Assembly (NCBI GenBank): GCA_028583685.1
Contig: JAMXIF010001183.1
Coordinates: 14,642,088-14,706,087 of the forward strand
DNA length: 64,000 bases
Direction: 5' to 3'
DNA from: Petaurus breviceps papuanus
Lineage: Eukaryota; Chordata; Mammalia; Diprotodontia; Petauridae
The notes below the pieces were generated by a model. It had not been told where the DNA came from. It searched no databases and saw nothing but the letters and a program-made list of their open reading frames with translations. A program made the position numbers and the translations under genes. This document shows, piece after piece, positions 34,299 through 46,300 of the stretch; within the stretch, counting starts at the first letter, position 1; the number at the start of each line of letters is the position of its first letter.

Positions 34299-34559
34299 CC
34301 TTCCTTTCTTTCTCACTTTTCCCCCTCCTTCCCTTCCTCCCTCCTTTTTGTCTTTTTCTCCCTCCTTCCTTCTTCCTTTCTTTCTTCTTCCTTTCCCCCA
34401 CTCCTTCCCTCCCTTTTTCCTTCCTTGTTTCCTTCCTTTCTTCCTTCTTTTTCCTTCCTTCCTTCCTTCCTTCCTTCCTTCCTTCCTTCCTTCCTTCCTT
34501 CCTTCCTTCCTTCCTTCCTTCCTTCCTTCCTTCCTTCCTTTCTTCCTTCCTTCCTTCCA
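34299..34559 (+). repeat. (TTCC)n microsatellite
   Basis: A heterogeneous C/T region at 34299-34452 passes into nearly pure TTCC repeats at 34453-34558. It produces long artefactual frames on both strands. It starts at the SINE tail, a common seeding site for such repeats. Confidence 0.97.
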
Positions 34560-34754
34560 TAAACTACATATAGGTCTATGCAGTTGTATTTTAAAATACA
34601 TAGAAGGAAATAAAGCCTAAGAAGGCTGAAAAGCTAGAAAGGGATCAGTTGTGAAGAGCTTTAAAAGCCAGAAGGAGGATGTTACATTTGATCCTGAAGG
34701 TAATAGGGAACCAGTGAACTCTACTGAGTAGGCGAATGGAATGATCTGATGCTT

Positions 34755-35590
34755 TAAAAAAACATTCTTATTGTAATAAAAAGAAGAAAAAAAGGGAACA
34801 AGCATTTATTAAGTGCCTACTATGTTCCAGGCCCTGTGCTAAGTGCTTTACAAGTATTAATTTATTTAATCTAGCAAACCTTTTTTCTTTTGTATAAACT
34901 TGATGGATTATTTCCCCCATACCTTTTCCTCTACTCTTTTAATTAAATGGACAATTAGGTTTTTAAATGCAAAAGGAGTACATGTGGATCATGCCAACAA
35001 ACAGAATTGAATGATCTGTAACTTTGTGGGAAAAGAACAATGGAGAATATACATTCAGATGGCTGACTGTAGGAAGAACAGAAAAATGTCAGGTATGAAA
35101 CAGTATCACTATTTTGCAGGACTGAATTTGTTCCTCCCAGGCACTGTGATTTAGAAAAGAAGGCCACAAGACTGTCCAGAGTGAGGCAGCCTGGATCCTG
35201 GGGGTCCTTCAAACCCATATTATATTAGTGTCATTGAAAGAAACTAGAGTCCTTTCCTCTATAGAAGACCATGTGATCTTATTTTCCCGTCCACTCCTAT
35301 CCTTCCAGCTTAGCATTTGAAGAATGGTCAGGTAGAAGCCAAATTAAATATAATACAGAAGCACTAGGACCAATAAGTAGATATCATAAAGAGACAGATT
35401 TCTGACTCAAGTCTAAAGAAGAAATTGTTAACAACTAGGGTTGTGGGAGGAAAAATGGAACAAGCTGTCTGGATAAATAGTGAGTTTCCTGTACTGAGAA
35501 TAATCAAGCACAGATTGAATAGACACTTCTTAGAGATATTTCAGAGATGAATCATCTTTCAGGATTAGATGGTACTTGAGGCACCCTGAA
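34755..35590. other. L2/MIR-like end at 34796-34880, otherwise unassigned
   Basis: CAAGCATTTATTAAGTGCCT and CTGTGCTAAGTGCTTTACAA (34799-34855) form a short reversed repeat end. The rest to 35590 shows nothing I can name. Confidence 0.4.
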
Positions 35591-35593
35591 ATT

Positions 35594-35757
35594 CTTTTTT
35601 TTTTTGAGTTGGGAAGGTAGGGCAATTGGGGTTAAATGACTTGCCCAAGGTCACATGGCTAGTTTTTTTTCTGTTAAGTGTCTGAGGCTGGATTTGAACT
35701 CAGGTCCTCCTGACTGTAGGGCCAAAGCTCTATTCACTGCTCCACCTAGCTGCCCCA
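35594..35757 (-). mobile_element. tRNA-type SINE, A-short
   Basis: T run, GGGCAATTGGGGTTAAATGA, TTGCCCAAGGTCACATGG and CTCCACCTAGCTGCCCCA in reversed order. Repeats of the flanking word CCTGAAATTCT (35569-35579, 35762-35772) form a target duplication. Confidence 0.92.
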
Positions 35758-36085
35758 GTATCCTGAAATTCTATGGTTCTATGGTTTTCTGTACCTGTAA
35801 TTGTTTAATTAGCTCCAAGTCAGGTCTTATAAATGTGGGCATAGCAGTAGAAAAGAAGCTATGCAGTATGATTGGAAAGTCAATTTGGAAGCAATGTGGT
35901 ACAGTGCAAAGAAAGCCAAATCAAAAGAACAGATATGGGAATAAATCAGGGAGCAGGGCTGAGGACCTGTACTAAAATCTTCCCTTTGCCATTTACTACT
36001 TCAGTGACTGTGCAGAAAATTTAGTATCAATTATATAGAAATACATGAACCTATGGCTAGAATTATACACCAAAATTTAGTCACT

Positions 36086-36228
36086 TTTTTTTTTGCAAGG
36101 GGAAGCGAGACAGTTGGGGTTAAGTAACTTGCCCAAAGTCACACAGCTTGTGTCTGAGGTCAGATTTAAACTCAGGTCCTCCTGACTCCAGGGCTGGTGC
36201 TCTATTCACTATGCCACCTAGCCAACCC
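36086..36228 (-). mobile_element. tRNA-type SINE, A-short
   Basis: T run, CAGTTGGGGTTAAGTAACTT, GCCCAAAGTCACACAGC and ATGCCACCTAGCCAACCC. Flanking TCACTTTTT occurs on both sides (about 36081 and 36230), a likely target duplication. Confidence 0.9.
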
Positions 36229-37258
36229 ATCACTTTTTAAATAAGCTAACAGACAACAAATCTCTGTCCAGCACACATAAACCCCTATATATTTTTGAGA
36301 ATTCCCCCCAAAAATTCTGTACTGGGACTGAAGTGTCATTATGATCAGAAATGGTGCTTAAAATTGCCTGGTCATAATATTGAGCCATAAAAAATGTAAG
36401 AACAAGGTTTTTATAGATGGGTCATTTAAAATACTTAGATCTTCAAACTAGATAAAATAAAAAGCCCTCAAAATAGAGAGATCCAGAGGAAGAAATGAAA
36501 GCCATTCCTTAGTAATATATCTGTAACTAAAGATACAGTAAGTCTACAGAAGATGAATTTACTTGCTAATGCGCTTATTCAATTACAAAAATGTCACTGT
36601 ATCTGCCTGTGTAATAGTCTACAGAACATTAGAGATGAAAGAAAATATGAGGACAGTGACATGTTCTTAGAACATTTCTATTTGGGTTCCAGCCAGGCAG
36701 ATGAGAACAAGATAATAATGGCATGGAAAAGGTACTTTAAAGAACTTTATATACAGTACATGACATGATTCTCAAAATAACTTGGTGAGTTGGTTCCTAT
36801 ACCGTTTAATATTAACATTTTATGGAGAGGAAATTTGAGGTTAAGGCTAAATGATTGTACATGATGATACAGAAAATGATAAAAGTGACTGGAGTTAACT
36901 CATATTTGCTGACTGTTGGCTTTTCTTTCTGTCACTTTATCATCATTGCAATTGAAGTTTAAATGCAACATCTCATCCTGAGGTTTATTTTGTATTTTAT
37001 CTCGTTCATGGGTTACTAGGGCCTAAAGGTCATTAACTACAATTTTCTAGAAGTGAGTGTCTCATTAAATTCATTAGGTCTTTCCTTGGAAAACAGTACA
37101 AGGTATCTCCAGGACTTTTCAAAGAATAAAACAATAAGATCTTACAATCCAGTGACATAGCATTCAAGCACCCAGAATTACTTCCATGCCATCTTGAGAC
37201 ATTGGAGTAGGATTTTTGTGTATGAAAGTTACAAGTGGTGGTATTTATTTGCAAGTAT
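36229..37258. other. mostly unassigned; weak MIR-like relic at 36755-36870
   Basis: ATGATTCTCAAAATAACTTG and TTTTATGGAGAGGAAATTTG at 36765-36832 have a faint MIR-like order. Nothing else recognised. Confidence 0.35.
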
Positions 37259-37433
37259 TTAGAATCATAGAACTGAAGAGTTGCAAGGGGTATCAGAGCT
37301 CATCTAGTACACTCTAGATGCCCTAATCTGTTTGAAATATATCTCCTTTCTACAAAATACCTGAGAAATAATCATCTACCCCACTACTACCTGTAGTAAT
37401 GGGAAATTCAACTTTTAGATCATTCTAATTCTA

Positions 37434-37599
37434 TTTTTTTTTTTGCTTTTTGGAGGAGAGAAGGCAGGGCAATTGGGGTGAAGTGACCTGCCCAAGGTCA
37501 CACAGCTAGTAAGTGTTAAGTGTCTGAGGCTGGATTTGAGCTCAGGTCCTCCTGACTCCAAGGCCAGTGCTCTGTTCACTGTGCCACCCAGCTGCCCAG
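37434..37599 (-). mobile_element. tRNA-type SINE, A-short
   Basis: T run, GGCAGGGCAATTGGGGTGAA, AAGGTCACACAGCTAGTAAG and TGTGCCACCCAGCTGCCCAG. Flanking CATTCTAATTCTA and CATTGTAATTCTTA form an imperfect target duplication. Confidence 0.92.
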
Positions 37600-37875
37600 T
37601 TCATTGTAATTCTTAGAATTTTTTCTTTAAATCTGTCTCTTTGTAAAGTCTACTTCTTCATTCTAGTTTGGGCCCAACCAAAAAAAAAAAGGATTATCCT
37701 TCTTCCATATGACAGCCTTTCAAATATTTGAAGGCAGTTACTGTTTTACCTGTCTTCTATTCTCCAGGTTAACTATCCTCAGTTCCTTCAGTAAATTGTC
37801 TTGCAGAATGGTTTTCAGTCCCTTCACCATTCTGGTTATTCTTCCCAGATAAGGTCCAGTAATAACATAACAATA

Positions 37876-37882
37876 TCTATCC

Positions 37883-37932
<50 letters not shown>

Positions 37933-37934
37933 TT
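37876..37934 (+). repeat. (CTAT)n microsatellite
   Basis: About 14 CTAT units, directly at the junction between the L3/CR1 piece and the L2 insertion. Confidence 0.97.
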
Positions 37935-38560
37935 CTAGATATAACAATATCATTTCACAGTTCATGAAATTTCAGTGGTTCCCCATATCCTATAAGTTAA
38001 AATACAAATGATTCTGCCATTAAAAACATCTTACCATCTGGCTACAGCCTATTTTTCCAGACTAAATATATGATACACCCTCTCATACCCTCTAGGATCC
38101 ACTTGAACTGGCTGATGACTGTTCTTCATACATGACATCCCATTTTCTACCTTGGTATCATTGCACAGCCTATCTCCCAGGCCAGGAATGCTCTCGCTCC
38201 TCACTTCTTCCTCTTGGAATGCCTTAAGCTAGATATTTTAAAGGCTCGGCTTAAGGACTATCTCTTTCAAGAGTCTTTTTCTGAGTGCCCTAGTTATTAG
38301 TGCTTCCCCAACTACTGTGTATATTGACATATACACACACACACAAACACATACACACACAGATCAATAGCTGTGTCTATATCCATCTATCTATATATAT
38401 CCTATATTTCTTTACATTTGATCATGCTGTCACCCCTTAATAGAATATAAGCTTCTTGGGACAAGACTATTTGATGTGTATCCTAATTAACTACTACAGT
38501 GGCATATAGTAGCATATAGTAGATGCTTAATAAATGCTTATTGTTTATGTCATTGATAAA
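37935..38560 (+). mobile_element. L2-type LINE 3' part
   Basis: TTCAGTGGTTCCCCATATCC, ATCTTACCATCTGGCTACAG, GGCCAGGAATGCTCTCGCTC and finally AGATGCTTAATAAATGCTTA match the plus-strand L2 3' order. An (AC)n tract is at 38331-38362. It sits inside an L3/CR1 element, so it inserted later. Confidence 0.7.
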
Positions 38561-38850
38561 ATATGGGGACATATAATTGCATACAGTACTCCAGGTATGG
38601 ATTAACCACAGCAGAGTATAATGGGACTCATCTCCTTTTTAGGACTTTATGATTCTAGAAATACAACCAAAGGTTGCATTTATCTTTTTGGTTACTATAT
38701 CACACCAAATCACATTGAACTTATCATCTTCTAAAACCCTCAGGTTCTTTTCATATGTACTATCAGACACATATCCTCTATTTTGAACATGATTCTTAGA
38801 GTCCAAGTAGATGACTTCACAAACTTCTCTGTTAAAATTCATCTTATATT

Positions 38851-39029
38851 GGGGTGGCTAGGTGGTGCAGTGAATAGAGTACCAGCCCTAGAGTCAGGAG
38901 GACCTGAGTTCAAATCTGGCCTCAGACACTTAACACACACACACACACACACAACTAGTTGTGTGACCTTGGGCAAGTCACTTAATCCCAACTGCCCTAC
39001 CTTCTCCCCTCCAAAAAGCAAAAAAAAAA
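38851..39029 (+). mobile_element. tRNA-type SINE, A-short, with CA tract
   Basis: GGGGTGGCTAGGTGGTGCAG head, GAGTTCAAATCTGGCCTCAG, (AC)n at 38934-38954, GTGTGACCTTGGGCAAGTCA and CCAAAAAGC plus A tail. Nearly the same arrangement as the copy at 1371-1549, including the CA tract in the same place. Confidence 0.92.
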
Positions 39030-39079
39030 TTTTATAACATTTGACCCATTGCTCTTGCCTATGGTGACCTTGATTGGAA

Positions 39080-39295
39080 GCAGTATCAGTCACTGGAAAG
39101 ACCACTGAACTTGTAGTAATGAATTTGACTTTGTAAAACCTGAGTTTGAATTCTGGCTCAGCCACCTTTGTGATCTTTGGCGAGTTACTTAATTTCTGTG
39201 TCTCACTATTCTTACCTATAAAATGAAGGAGTCAAACCCAATGGCCTCTAAGACCCATAATTTTAAGACCTATAAATTTGGTCCTGTGGTGGGCA
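39080..39295 (+). mobile_element. MIR-like SINE relic
   Basis: AACCTGAGTTTGAATTCTGG, TGATCTTTGGCGAGTTACTT and TTACCTATAAAATGAAGG appear in sense MIR-like order. Confidence 0.65.
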
Positions 39296-41030
39296 CTAAA
39301 TTCAGTTTCATTTGATAAAGGACAGTCTTGTTCTGATTTGATAAAAGTTTTTGCTCTAGAGCTCACTCCCTGTATTTCACCAGACCAAACCACTCAGTAG
39401 ATAAAATAACTTTTTTTTCAAATAAAGAAGCCCATTTACCAGAAATGATGTAATGAAATGAGATGCATATCTAGTCTTTAAAAATATTTTTCCAGAATAA
39501 AATAATATTTTTCTCAGAAAAAGATGCAGTCTATCTACCAAAAACAATATATAAAATGAGATGCAGATCTCACTTTTTAAAAATATTTTTCTAGAATATG
39601 AAAATTACTATTTTCAGAATCTTTAATTGAAAAAAAATTGTTTCAAGAGAATAATTCCTCTTCCCCCCCCCCTCACTCCCGGCCTCCATGCATGGGGAGT
39701 AGCCTAGACCAAATTCACTGTCCTACAACGATTAAGAAGCACAAGAAATAGGGAGATGTTTAGAAAAATAACTGCAAATATTTATAAGATAAATGAATAT
39801 ATTTTCTCTAATAATTTTAATTAGGCTAAGAATTTTAACCCTAAGTAAGGTACTTTAAACCAAAGTAGTCTAGGGGCTGTGTACAAGCTTGGAAGGGATT
39901 TGGAAATCCAGAGCAATATGTCGGAGCAAGAGTCAAATGTTTTTCTCCAAAATGAACTCTAATGAATTACATTAAATAGCGATTGTTAGTGACCAAGTTT
40001 TAGTGAAAGTACTAAATTTTGCCTAAGTGATCTTTTTGTTTTTGTTATTCTTTCTTACCCAACAAGAATTTTCCCAGTCTCTACTATAGTAATCTGGTGA
40101 CAAAAACGTGATTGAGGTTGATGGATCTTCTATGTGTCAGCTTCTTCCCTGAGTCTTTCTTCTCCACCAGAAACTCAAAGAGAATCTAAAACCATGTCTT
40201 CTCTCTTGAAGCTGGAAATCTGATGACCAGGTCCACTTCTTTCTCAAACTCTAACCAACTACTCCCCTCAAATTGAGCTGGACCATTGAGTAATCAGTCT
40301 CCACAAATGAGGAGAGTCTTATGCAAATAGACTTTAAACCATCTATTACATCTTTAAATCTTATTTTAATTAATATCATTCTATAAGAAATATACAAATA
40401 TCAGTCATGGGTGACACCTCAAACTTTTATCAGCACCTTAGACTGATACCAGTTAGATTGAAAAAAGGTTAAGTAAGATTCTCTGGAGAGGGGAAAGGAA
40501 CATTGAGAAAGAGATGGAACACTGAGCACAAACTTTACCTATATATCAGTTTTGTTTGAATTAAATTCCCAGTGAACAGCAGCCACAAAAGCCTCAGGGT
40601 CTCTAATACCTGGCAAAGTTATCAACAGTAACAAGACCCAGCCACTTCATTGCCAAGGTATCTTCAGGCCAAAATGGCACCAGCCTCTTCCCCCACACTC
40701 ACGTACCAAATGGTTTTTCATTCTGTTTCCTTATTAATCTCTTAATATCTCTGGACACAAAAAGAAAATATCTAAAATATGATCTCAATATGTTTGTATT
40801 ATGGAAAATTATCATTAATCACAAACATTCTCACCAGCTCCACCTTTACTAGGTCTGAAATGGGAAAAAAATCTTTATTCTGTTTTGGCTTTCCCTCTTT
40901 TGATTCTATTCTGTGTATTCATGGTCAGATAAACTTTTGGTATAGACATATAGTTTTTAATAACAATTTCAAAATAGAATAGAATTGAGTAAACAGAGAA
41001 ATAAATCTTCAAAATACTGCTTGCTTTGAC
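39296..41030. other. unassigned; contains a diverged tandem pair at about 39425-39620
   Basis: Within 39425-39530 and 39531-39620 the blocks CAT/CTATTACC-A-AAA, AAAATGAGATGCA-ATCT and TTAAAAATATTTTTC-AGAATA recur. No repeat family or gene is recognised elsewhere. Confidence 0.5.
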
Positions 41031-41134
41031 TGTAGTTAAGAAGAGTCAAATGGCTTTTTTGCCCTTTATACCATGACTATTCTGTAGTTAAGAAGAGTCA
41101 AATGGCTTTTTTGCCCTTTATACCATGACTATTC
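41031..41134 (+). repeat. perfect tandem duplication, 52-bp unit
   Basis: The unit TGTAGTTAAG...GACTATTC at 41031-41082 is repeated without change at 41083-41134. Perfect identity means either a recent duplication or an assembly error. Confidence 0.97.
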
Positions 41135-41910
41135 ACATTGGATCAAAAGGGAAATAGGAACTATGAAGTCAAGGAAATAACGAGTAACTCATCTACTCTG
41201 AGAATGGAGGCAGAAGAAGAAGAAAGTGTAAGGAAGCAGGTTTGTATAACTCACTAACCCACAAAGTATGGTAGCTTTGCCAGATCTTCCTTGCACCCAC
41301 TCCTGCTCCCTTCATTGATTCTATGATGTTTTTGCCCATGTCTAATCAGCACCTCAGATACAGTCTTCTCTTCCTCGTATCCACCTTCCTCTCTTCTCCT
41401 TTGCTCATCTCATGTGTGTTGGGACCTGGTCATAAATGGATACCAATGACCATTAAGGATTCTGTAAGCGGTGCTCTTTCTTTCTTTCTCTGCCTCATTG
41501 TTACTTCTCTAGAGAAGCAAATTCAAGATCAAAGGCCATGGGCACTGAGGTAGATCTAATTAATGTTTGTCCATCCTCCAGAAGACTTTTCTGAACCAGC
41601 AGCTCTACAGGAGAGCCAATCATTAAGGATACTATAATAGGCAAGAGGGATCACTATATATTTTTGAGTGGAGAACTAATTGAAGTAGGGTTTTTTTTAA
41701 AGAAAATCTAGTCCAGCCCCAGTATGTAGGAAAGGCTAGTGGGCAAAAGGCAAGAGGCAGGGAGTTCATTTAGGAAGCTACAGTAGTGATCTGCCTTCCA
41801 TACTGTTGCTAGACTAAACTTTCTTTAAAAATAGAATCCTAAATAAATATTCAAAGTATAGCCACTGGGAAATCATGGTATTCTGTGGGTCTATAACCAC
41901 CACAACTCAC
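41135..41910. other. unassigned stretch
   Basis: I see no repeat family, gene or signal that I can support here. Confidence 0.4.
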
Positions 41911-41911
41911 A

Positions 41912-41912
41912 A

Positions 41913-41975
<63 letters not shown>

Positions 41976-41976
41976 A
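41912..41976 (+). repeat. (TAG)n microsatellite
   Basis: About 20 TAG units, followed by interrupted GTAGCAGCAACAG text. The minus strand reads as a tyrosine run, an artefact. Confidence 0.97.
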
Positions 41977-41984
41977 AGTAGTAG

Positions 41985-42303
41985 CAGCAACAGTAGCAGA
42001 TAGCATTTAAGGTTTGAGAAACAATTAGAAGTATTACCTCATGTTTACCTTCAGAACAATCCTGGGAGGTAGCTTCTAATATTATCCTCATTTTTATAGA
42101 TTTTATATCATATATATATATATACATACACACATATATATACATATGCATATGTATATGTGTATATGTATGTATATAAATTTATGTGGTACAAACAGAG
42201 CTTAAATGACTTGTCCAGAGTCGTATAGGTAGTAAGTGTCTGTGGTAGGATTTCACCTTAGGTCACCTTGACTCCAAGTCCAGCATTCTCTCAACTGACC
42301 ACC
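41985..42303 (-). mobile_element. MIR-like SINE, interrupted by a TA/TG repeat
   Basis: TAGCATTTAAGGTTTGAGAA, AACAATCCTGGGAGGTAGCT before, and ATGACTTGTCCAGAGTCGTA, GACTCCAAGTCCAGCATTCT after a TATATA/CATATG tract at 42108-42180. Reversed order. Confidence 0.65.
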
Positions 42304-42315
42304 TATATTATGTAT

Positions 42316-42316
42316 G

Positions 42317-42345
<29 letters not shown>
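42316..42345 (+). repeat. (TA)n microsatellite
   Basis: A short TA run next to CA/TA-rich text extending to about 42410. Confidence 0.9.
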
Positions 42346-42347
<2 letters not shown>

Positions 42348-42594
42348 ATGCATACATATGCATATCACACACATACAACAACCTACATTCACATATACAT
42401 ATACACACATTATACCTGTGATTTCAGTATGGTAGCTAGGTGAGGAACTCCATCTACCAATATAAATTGGCATCTTCTCTTTAACTCGTACCTTATACAA
42501 TCAGCACAGTGTTTAACACAATGCCCATCACATAAAAGGTACTAAAAAAAATGCCTGCTCCCTTGTTTCATCCTCTTCTCACCAAGTCATCCAA

Positions 42595-42668
42595 CCACTG
42601 TGTGTCAGGGAAAGGATTTGAACACAGCTCTTACTGACTACAAAGTCAGCTCTCTATACGCTAAACCA
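42595..42668 (-). mobile_element. short MIR-like fragment
   Basis: AGGATTTGAACACAGCTCTT and CTGACTACAAAGTCAGCTCT resemble the reversed box-B side of a SINE head; too short to be sure. Confidence 0.4.
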
Positions 42669-42670
42669 TG

Positions 42671-42671
42671 A

Positions 42672-42760
<89 letters not shown>

Positions 42761-42930
42761 GTCTGTCTGTCTCTCTATCTCTCTCTCTGTCTCTTTGTCT
42801 CTCTCTGTCTCTCTGTGTCTCGCTGTCTCTCTGTCTGTCTCTGTCTCTCTCTGTTTCTGTCTCTCTCTCCTCCCTTCTTCACTCTGTCCCTTCTCTCTCT
42901 TCTCTTTGTCCTCCTCTTTTTCTCTCTGTA
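42671..42930 (+). repeat. (CT)n microsatellite with CTGT variants
   Basis: Pure CT for about 60 bp, then CTGTCT and CTTTGT variants to 42930. It has the same pattern as the tract at 3425-3735 and gives artefactual Ser-Leu and Arg-Glu frames. Confidence 0.97.
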
Positions 42931-43160
42931 TACATATATGTCACACACATATTCTTTAAAGTTCAAATCTGTGATTTCATTGAGATAATGAACTCCCAAA
43001 GAGGCAGCTCCTAATCAGCAAAGTCCATCAACTGCTCTACAACTTACAGTACTAGAAAAAATTTTGGAGCCCATATGTGCCAGAAACTGGATTCTAGCCC
43101 AGATCTTAAGGCATTACTAGCATTCCTTGAATATCTACTATACTTTTAACTGGTACCGCT
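42931..43160. other. unassigned stretch
   Basis: I see nothing recognisable in this short interval. Confidence 0.4.
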
Positions 43161-43164
43161 ATAG

Positions 43165-43315
43165 CTTCAACTTTATTTTTCTATATGTTTTAGTTTTGCC
43201 TCCCTAACTAGACTGTCAATTCTTCAAGGCTAATTAGCATATCTATAAAGCTACCAGTGAGCCCTGTGTAGTGGTATGCAAAGAATAAGATTTCAATAAA
43301 TACTTGATTATATAT
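43165..43315 (+). mobile_element. L2-type LINE 3' end
   Basis: ACTAGACTGTCAATTCTTCA and AGATTTCAATAAATACTTGA resemble the L2 3' terminus in sense orientation. Confidence 0.5.
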
Positions 43316-46300
43316 TAGTGCACCCCTAATGCAAGGATTAAAATACTGTTCACATTGATACATGAAGAAATACTCTTAACCCGGCATGTTTCACTAGCTC
43401 TAGCAATTTCTCCTGTTTTCTTGTAATAGGAATGAGTTTTCCTTAAAAGGTACCAATGCTGTCCCTGGGACTTCATAAGCTCATGCTTCCCCAATGCAGC
43501 TTCTTAGTCACCTGAAGCATATAAAGTCCTAGTGACATAGGGTTGGGATCCCTCCCACTTAGATTTCCGAAGATTAGGTTGGTTAAGTGCCACTCTATCC
43601 TTGCAGCTCCTTGTATTCATAACTTCATTTTGTTAACTGTTCAATGGGTTGGGAGTAGCTCCTTATTTCTCCAAATCAAATCTTAACTAGTGGAGTAAAA
43701 GTGTAAGACTTACCCCTATCACCAACACTTTCTGAGTCACTGAAGAAAGATTATTTTTGTACTTATTCTCAGTTAGGAAAGAGTTAAGAATTCAGGAATG
43801 TGAAAGTACCATTGGAATGATATATCTTTGCTCACCCTTCATGACAGCTTTGCCTATTATTTATGGGAATTGGGAAATGGTGGCATTCTATAAGGTCACC
43901 TGTGAAACATCTGGCATCCGTTTCAAAAAATAGTTCATCAAAGGAGTTATAATTTATCTACCTACTTATGGCATAGGTCAGAAAACATTTGGTTGTCAAT
44001 ATGCTAGGCAGATTTATGAAATTCTATGGGTGGAAAAAAAGGAATAAAGAACGATGGTTCATATGGGAAAACACAGAGCAAAAACAATTCTCACTGAGTA
44101 TCATCAGCAGGAGTAGAAGGACTTGTGGTAGTGAGTTATACTTTTTTCTTCTCGAGGACCCAGAGCCATCAGATTTGAATTCCATAGTAATCATATTTTC
44201 CTCCTTGTTAGTTCCCATTAATTATAACACATTTGAATCAAAGTTCATTTAACATTCTTTGGACCCCAAAGAGAAAGCACAACAAAGGAGCGCCTTCTCA
44301 CCCCTAGAAACCTGCCAACAGAGATTAGTTGTGATATATGATTTACACCCTTTGGGGATTTGCATACTTTATATTGCAAATATTGCTGAGGACTTGTTTC
44401 TGTAATATATTAGAAAGAATGACAAGGAGAGAATGAAATCAATCTCTACAAAGGAGAAAGGGAAAGCTTCCCATCAAAATGCTAAGGCAAATCCTCACCT
44501 TTGACAAACTCATTTCTGTCAAGGGGATTGAATGAGTGGCACTAATTTCATGACAGGAAATGACTTTAAATGAAACATAGATTACAAAATGCACATTTTT
44601 TTCAAATATGATTGACCAGTACATGGGCCATAGTTCAACAGGACTGCTTCACCTACAGCACCCTCAAGACTGCTGGGGCCTACAGTAGAGACTTTTTTAT
44701 TTGATTAAGATGAACACAACATATTTTGAAGATATTGATAATAATTCTTTCTGATAGGATAAAATATCAAGTAAATCCCATGAAGACTGGTCATCAGCAA
44801 TATTGAGTGATAGAGGAAAAATGAGAATTTCAAAGTTGTTCTCCTCTGACACATAGGGATCTCATGATGCTAACACAAATTTTTCTTGACTAGCAGCTCT
44901 AAGAAATGATTAGTTAAAATAATGACTTCTGTCAAGTGGGGCTATTTTTTGAAATTACACTATATATTTCTATTGGGCTAGAACCAATGACCATATTTAA
45001 AATAATCATAACTTTGAATAGTGCAAATTTAAATAATTCAGCTACTTTAAGGGAGTGATTATTCACACTAATCAGGATCTAGATATAAAGGCATCTTTTT
45101 TCTGCTCCTCAAAGGAAAAATAAAAATTAAATTATAAAAATAAATTTAAGCATATGCTGAAACATCAAAGCCCTAGTGAAGGAACTATATGTTGACTACA
45201 ATAGAATATTGCATACTCCACATTTAAAAAAATAAAAACTTTGCATGCATGGTTTTAAAATTAAAAAGAAAAGGATGTGGCATCTATCTTCTCGATTTCA
45301 TCAGTGAAGACTATTGAATTCGATTTTTTTGGATATAAAACAAATCAATTTTGGTGATGGATTTGTCAAATTTGGCTATTTTTTCTGATTACCCAATAAT
45401 TGCAAACTCATTTTTTTTATTCATATAGTATTGAGAAGTCATGAGCTAACTGCAGTCATTTATCAGATATGGGGTGAACTATATGACACAGGAAAGATAC
45501 ATAGGGAAAAATCCAATGCTAATGTAATGTTTCCTAGATAATGAACTTGGCAAGAAAACATATAATATGGACTTTACCTGCACTGGATAAGGATAGAGGG
45601 AAATTTATTTTATCCTAAAGAGATGAGGTAGGGTACTAATGAAAGTATAAGAAACCCCTACAGATGAAAAAGATAGGGGTTAATTTTCTAAAAAAAATCA
45701 AGTGGTGCCCCATCCAGAAGAGCAAAAGGCAAAAGTGTTGTTATACTCTTTAGGATTTAGAATTTGAATATGAAATATTAAAAGAATATGGAAGAGGCAG
45801 TAAGGTGTATTGCAATGATTTCTAATGGTTTTTGTTCCATTAATCCTTTTTGACTAGAACATTAAAATGTACTGTGAACCTCAAGGATAATTCAATATAC
45901 TACTCATAATATTTTTAAAGTTTATTCATCAAGTACTTAAAAATGATAACTCTTGTCCAAGAGAATCTGATTAAAATTTTATACTATGTATTTATGACTA
46001 TAAGACATAAAATGTTTTTCTATCTATACTTATGAAAATTCTAAATATAAAATTATAGAGTCCTACCTATATAGTTACCAAGATGTAGGGTATTATGGAA
46101 GGATTAAAAGAGTGGATCATTAAAATTTCAAATATTTGCTGTTATTTGCAAGATTTTATATTAAATTTCTTAATTTTACACTTTTTTAATATAAATAGCA
46201 TTTTAATAGAACAATTTACAACTTGGAAGACATTAAGCACATTATAATAATCATATAAAAACTTAATTTTGATGATGGACTTATTTATTTGAAGAAAGGT

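Larger units (their letters stand above)
33728..34750 (-). mobile_element. L2-type LINE, split by a SINE and a TTCC microsatellite
   Basis: 33728-34020 carries TTATTAGCACTTACTGGGTA, TTGCCCTCAAGGGGCTCAC and CATTCCAGTTGTGGGGAAG. 34617-34750 continues with GAAGAGCTTTAAAAGCCAGA, TTTGATCCTGAAGGTAAT and GGGAACCAGTGAACTC. Together they are one minus-strand L2. A SINE (34025-34290) and a simple repeat (34299-34559) lie between. Confidence 0.7.
37262..39078 (-). mobile_element. L3/CR1-type LINE, interrupted by SINEs and an L2
   Basis: Pieces at 37262-37433, 37600-37870, about 38575-38850 and 39030-39078 follow one order: AGAATCATAGAACTGAAGAG at the left end (reversed CR1 3' terminus), TGACAGCCTTTCAAATATTT, CTATTCTCCAGGTTAACTAT, then GTACTCCAGGTATGGAT, CAGAGTATAATGGGACTC and AAACCCTCAGGTTCTTTTCA. 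Insertions are a SINE (37434-37599), an L2 (about 37935-38560) and a SINE (38851-39029). Confidence 0.65.

Noticed and set aside
34191-34620. Lysine/arginine-rich and Phe/Pro/Ser-rich frames of 89-136 residues
   Set aside because: They are translations of a TTCC repeat.
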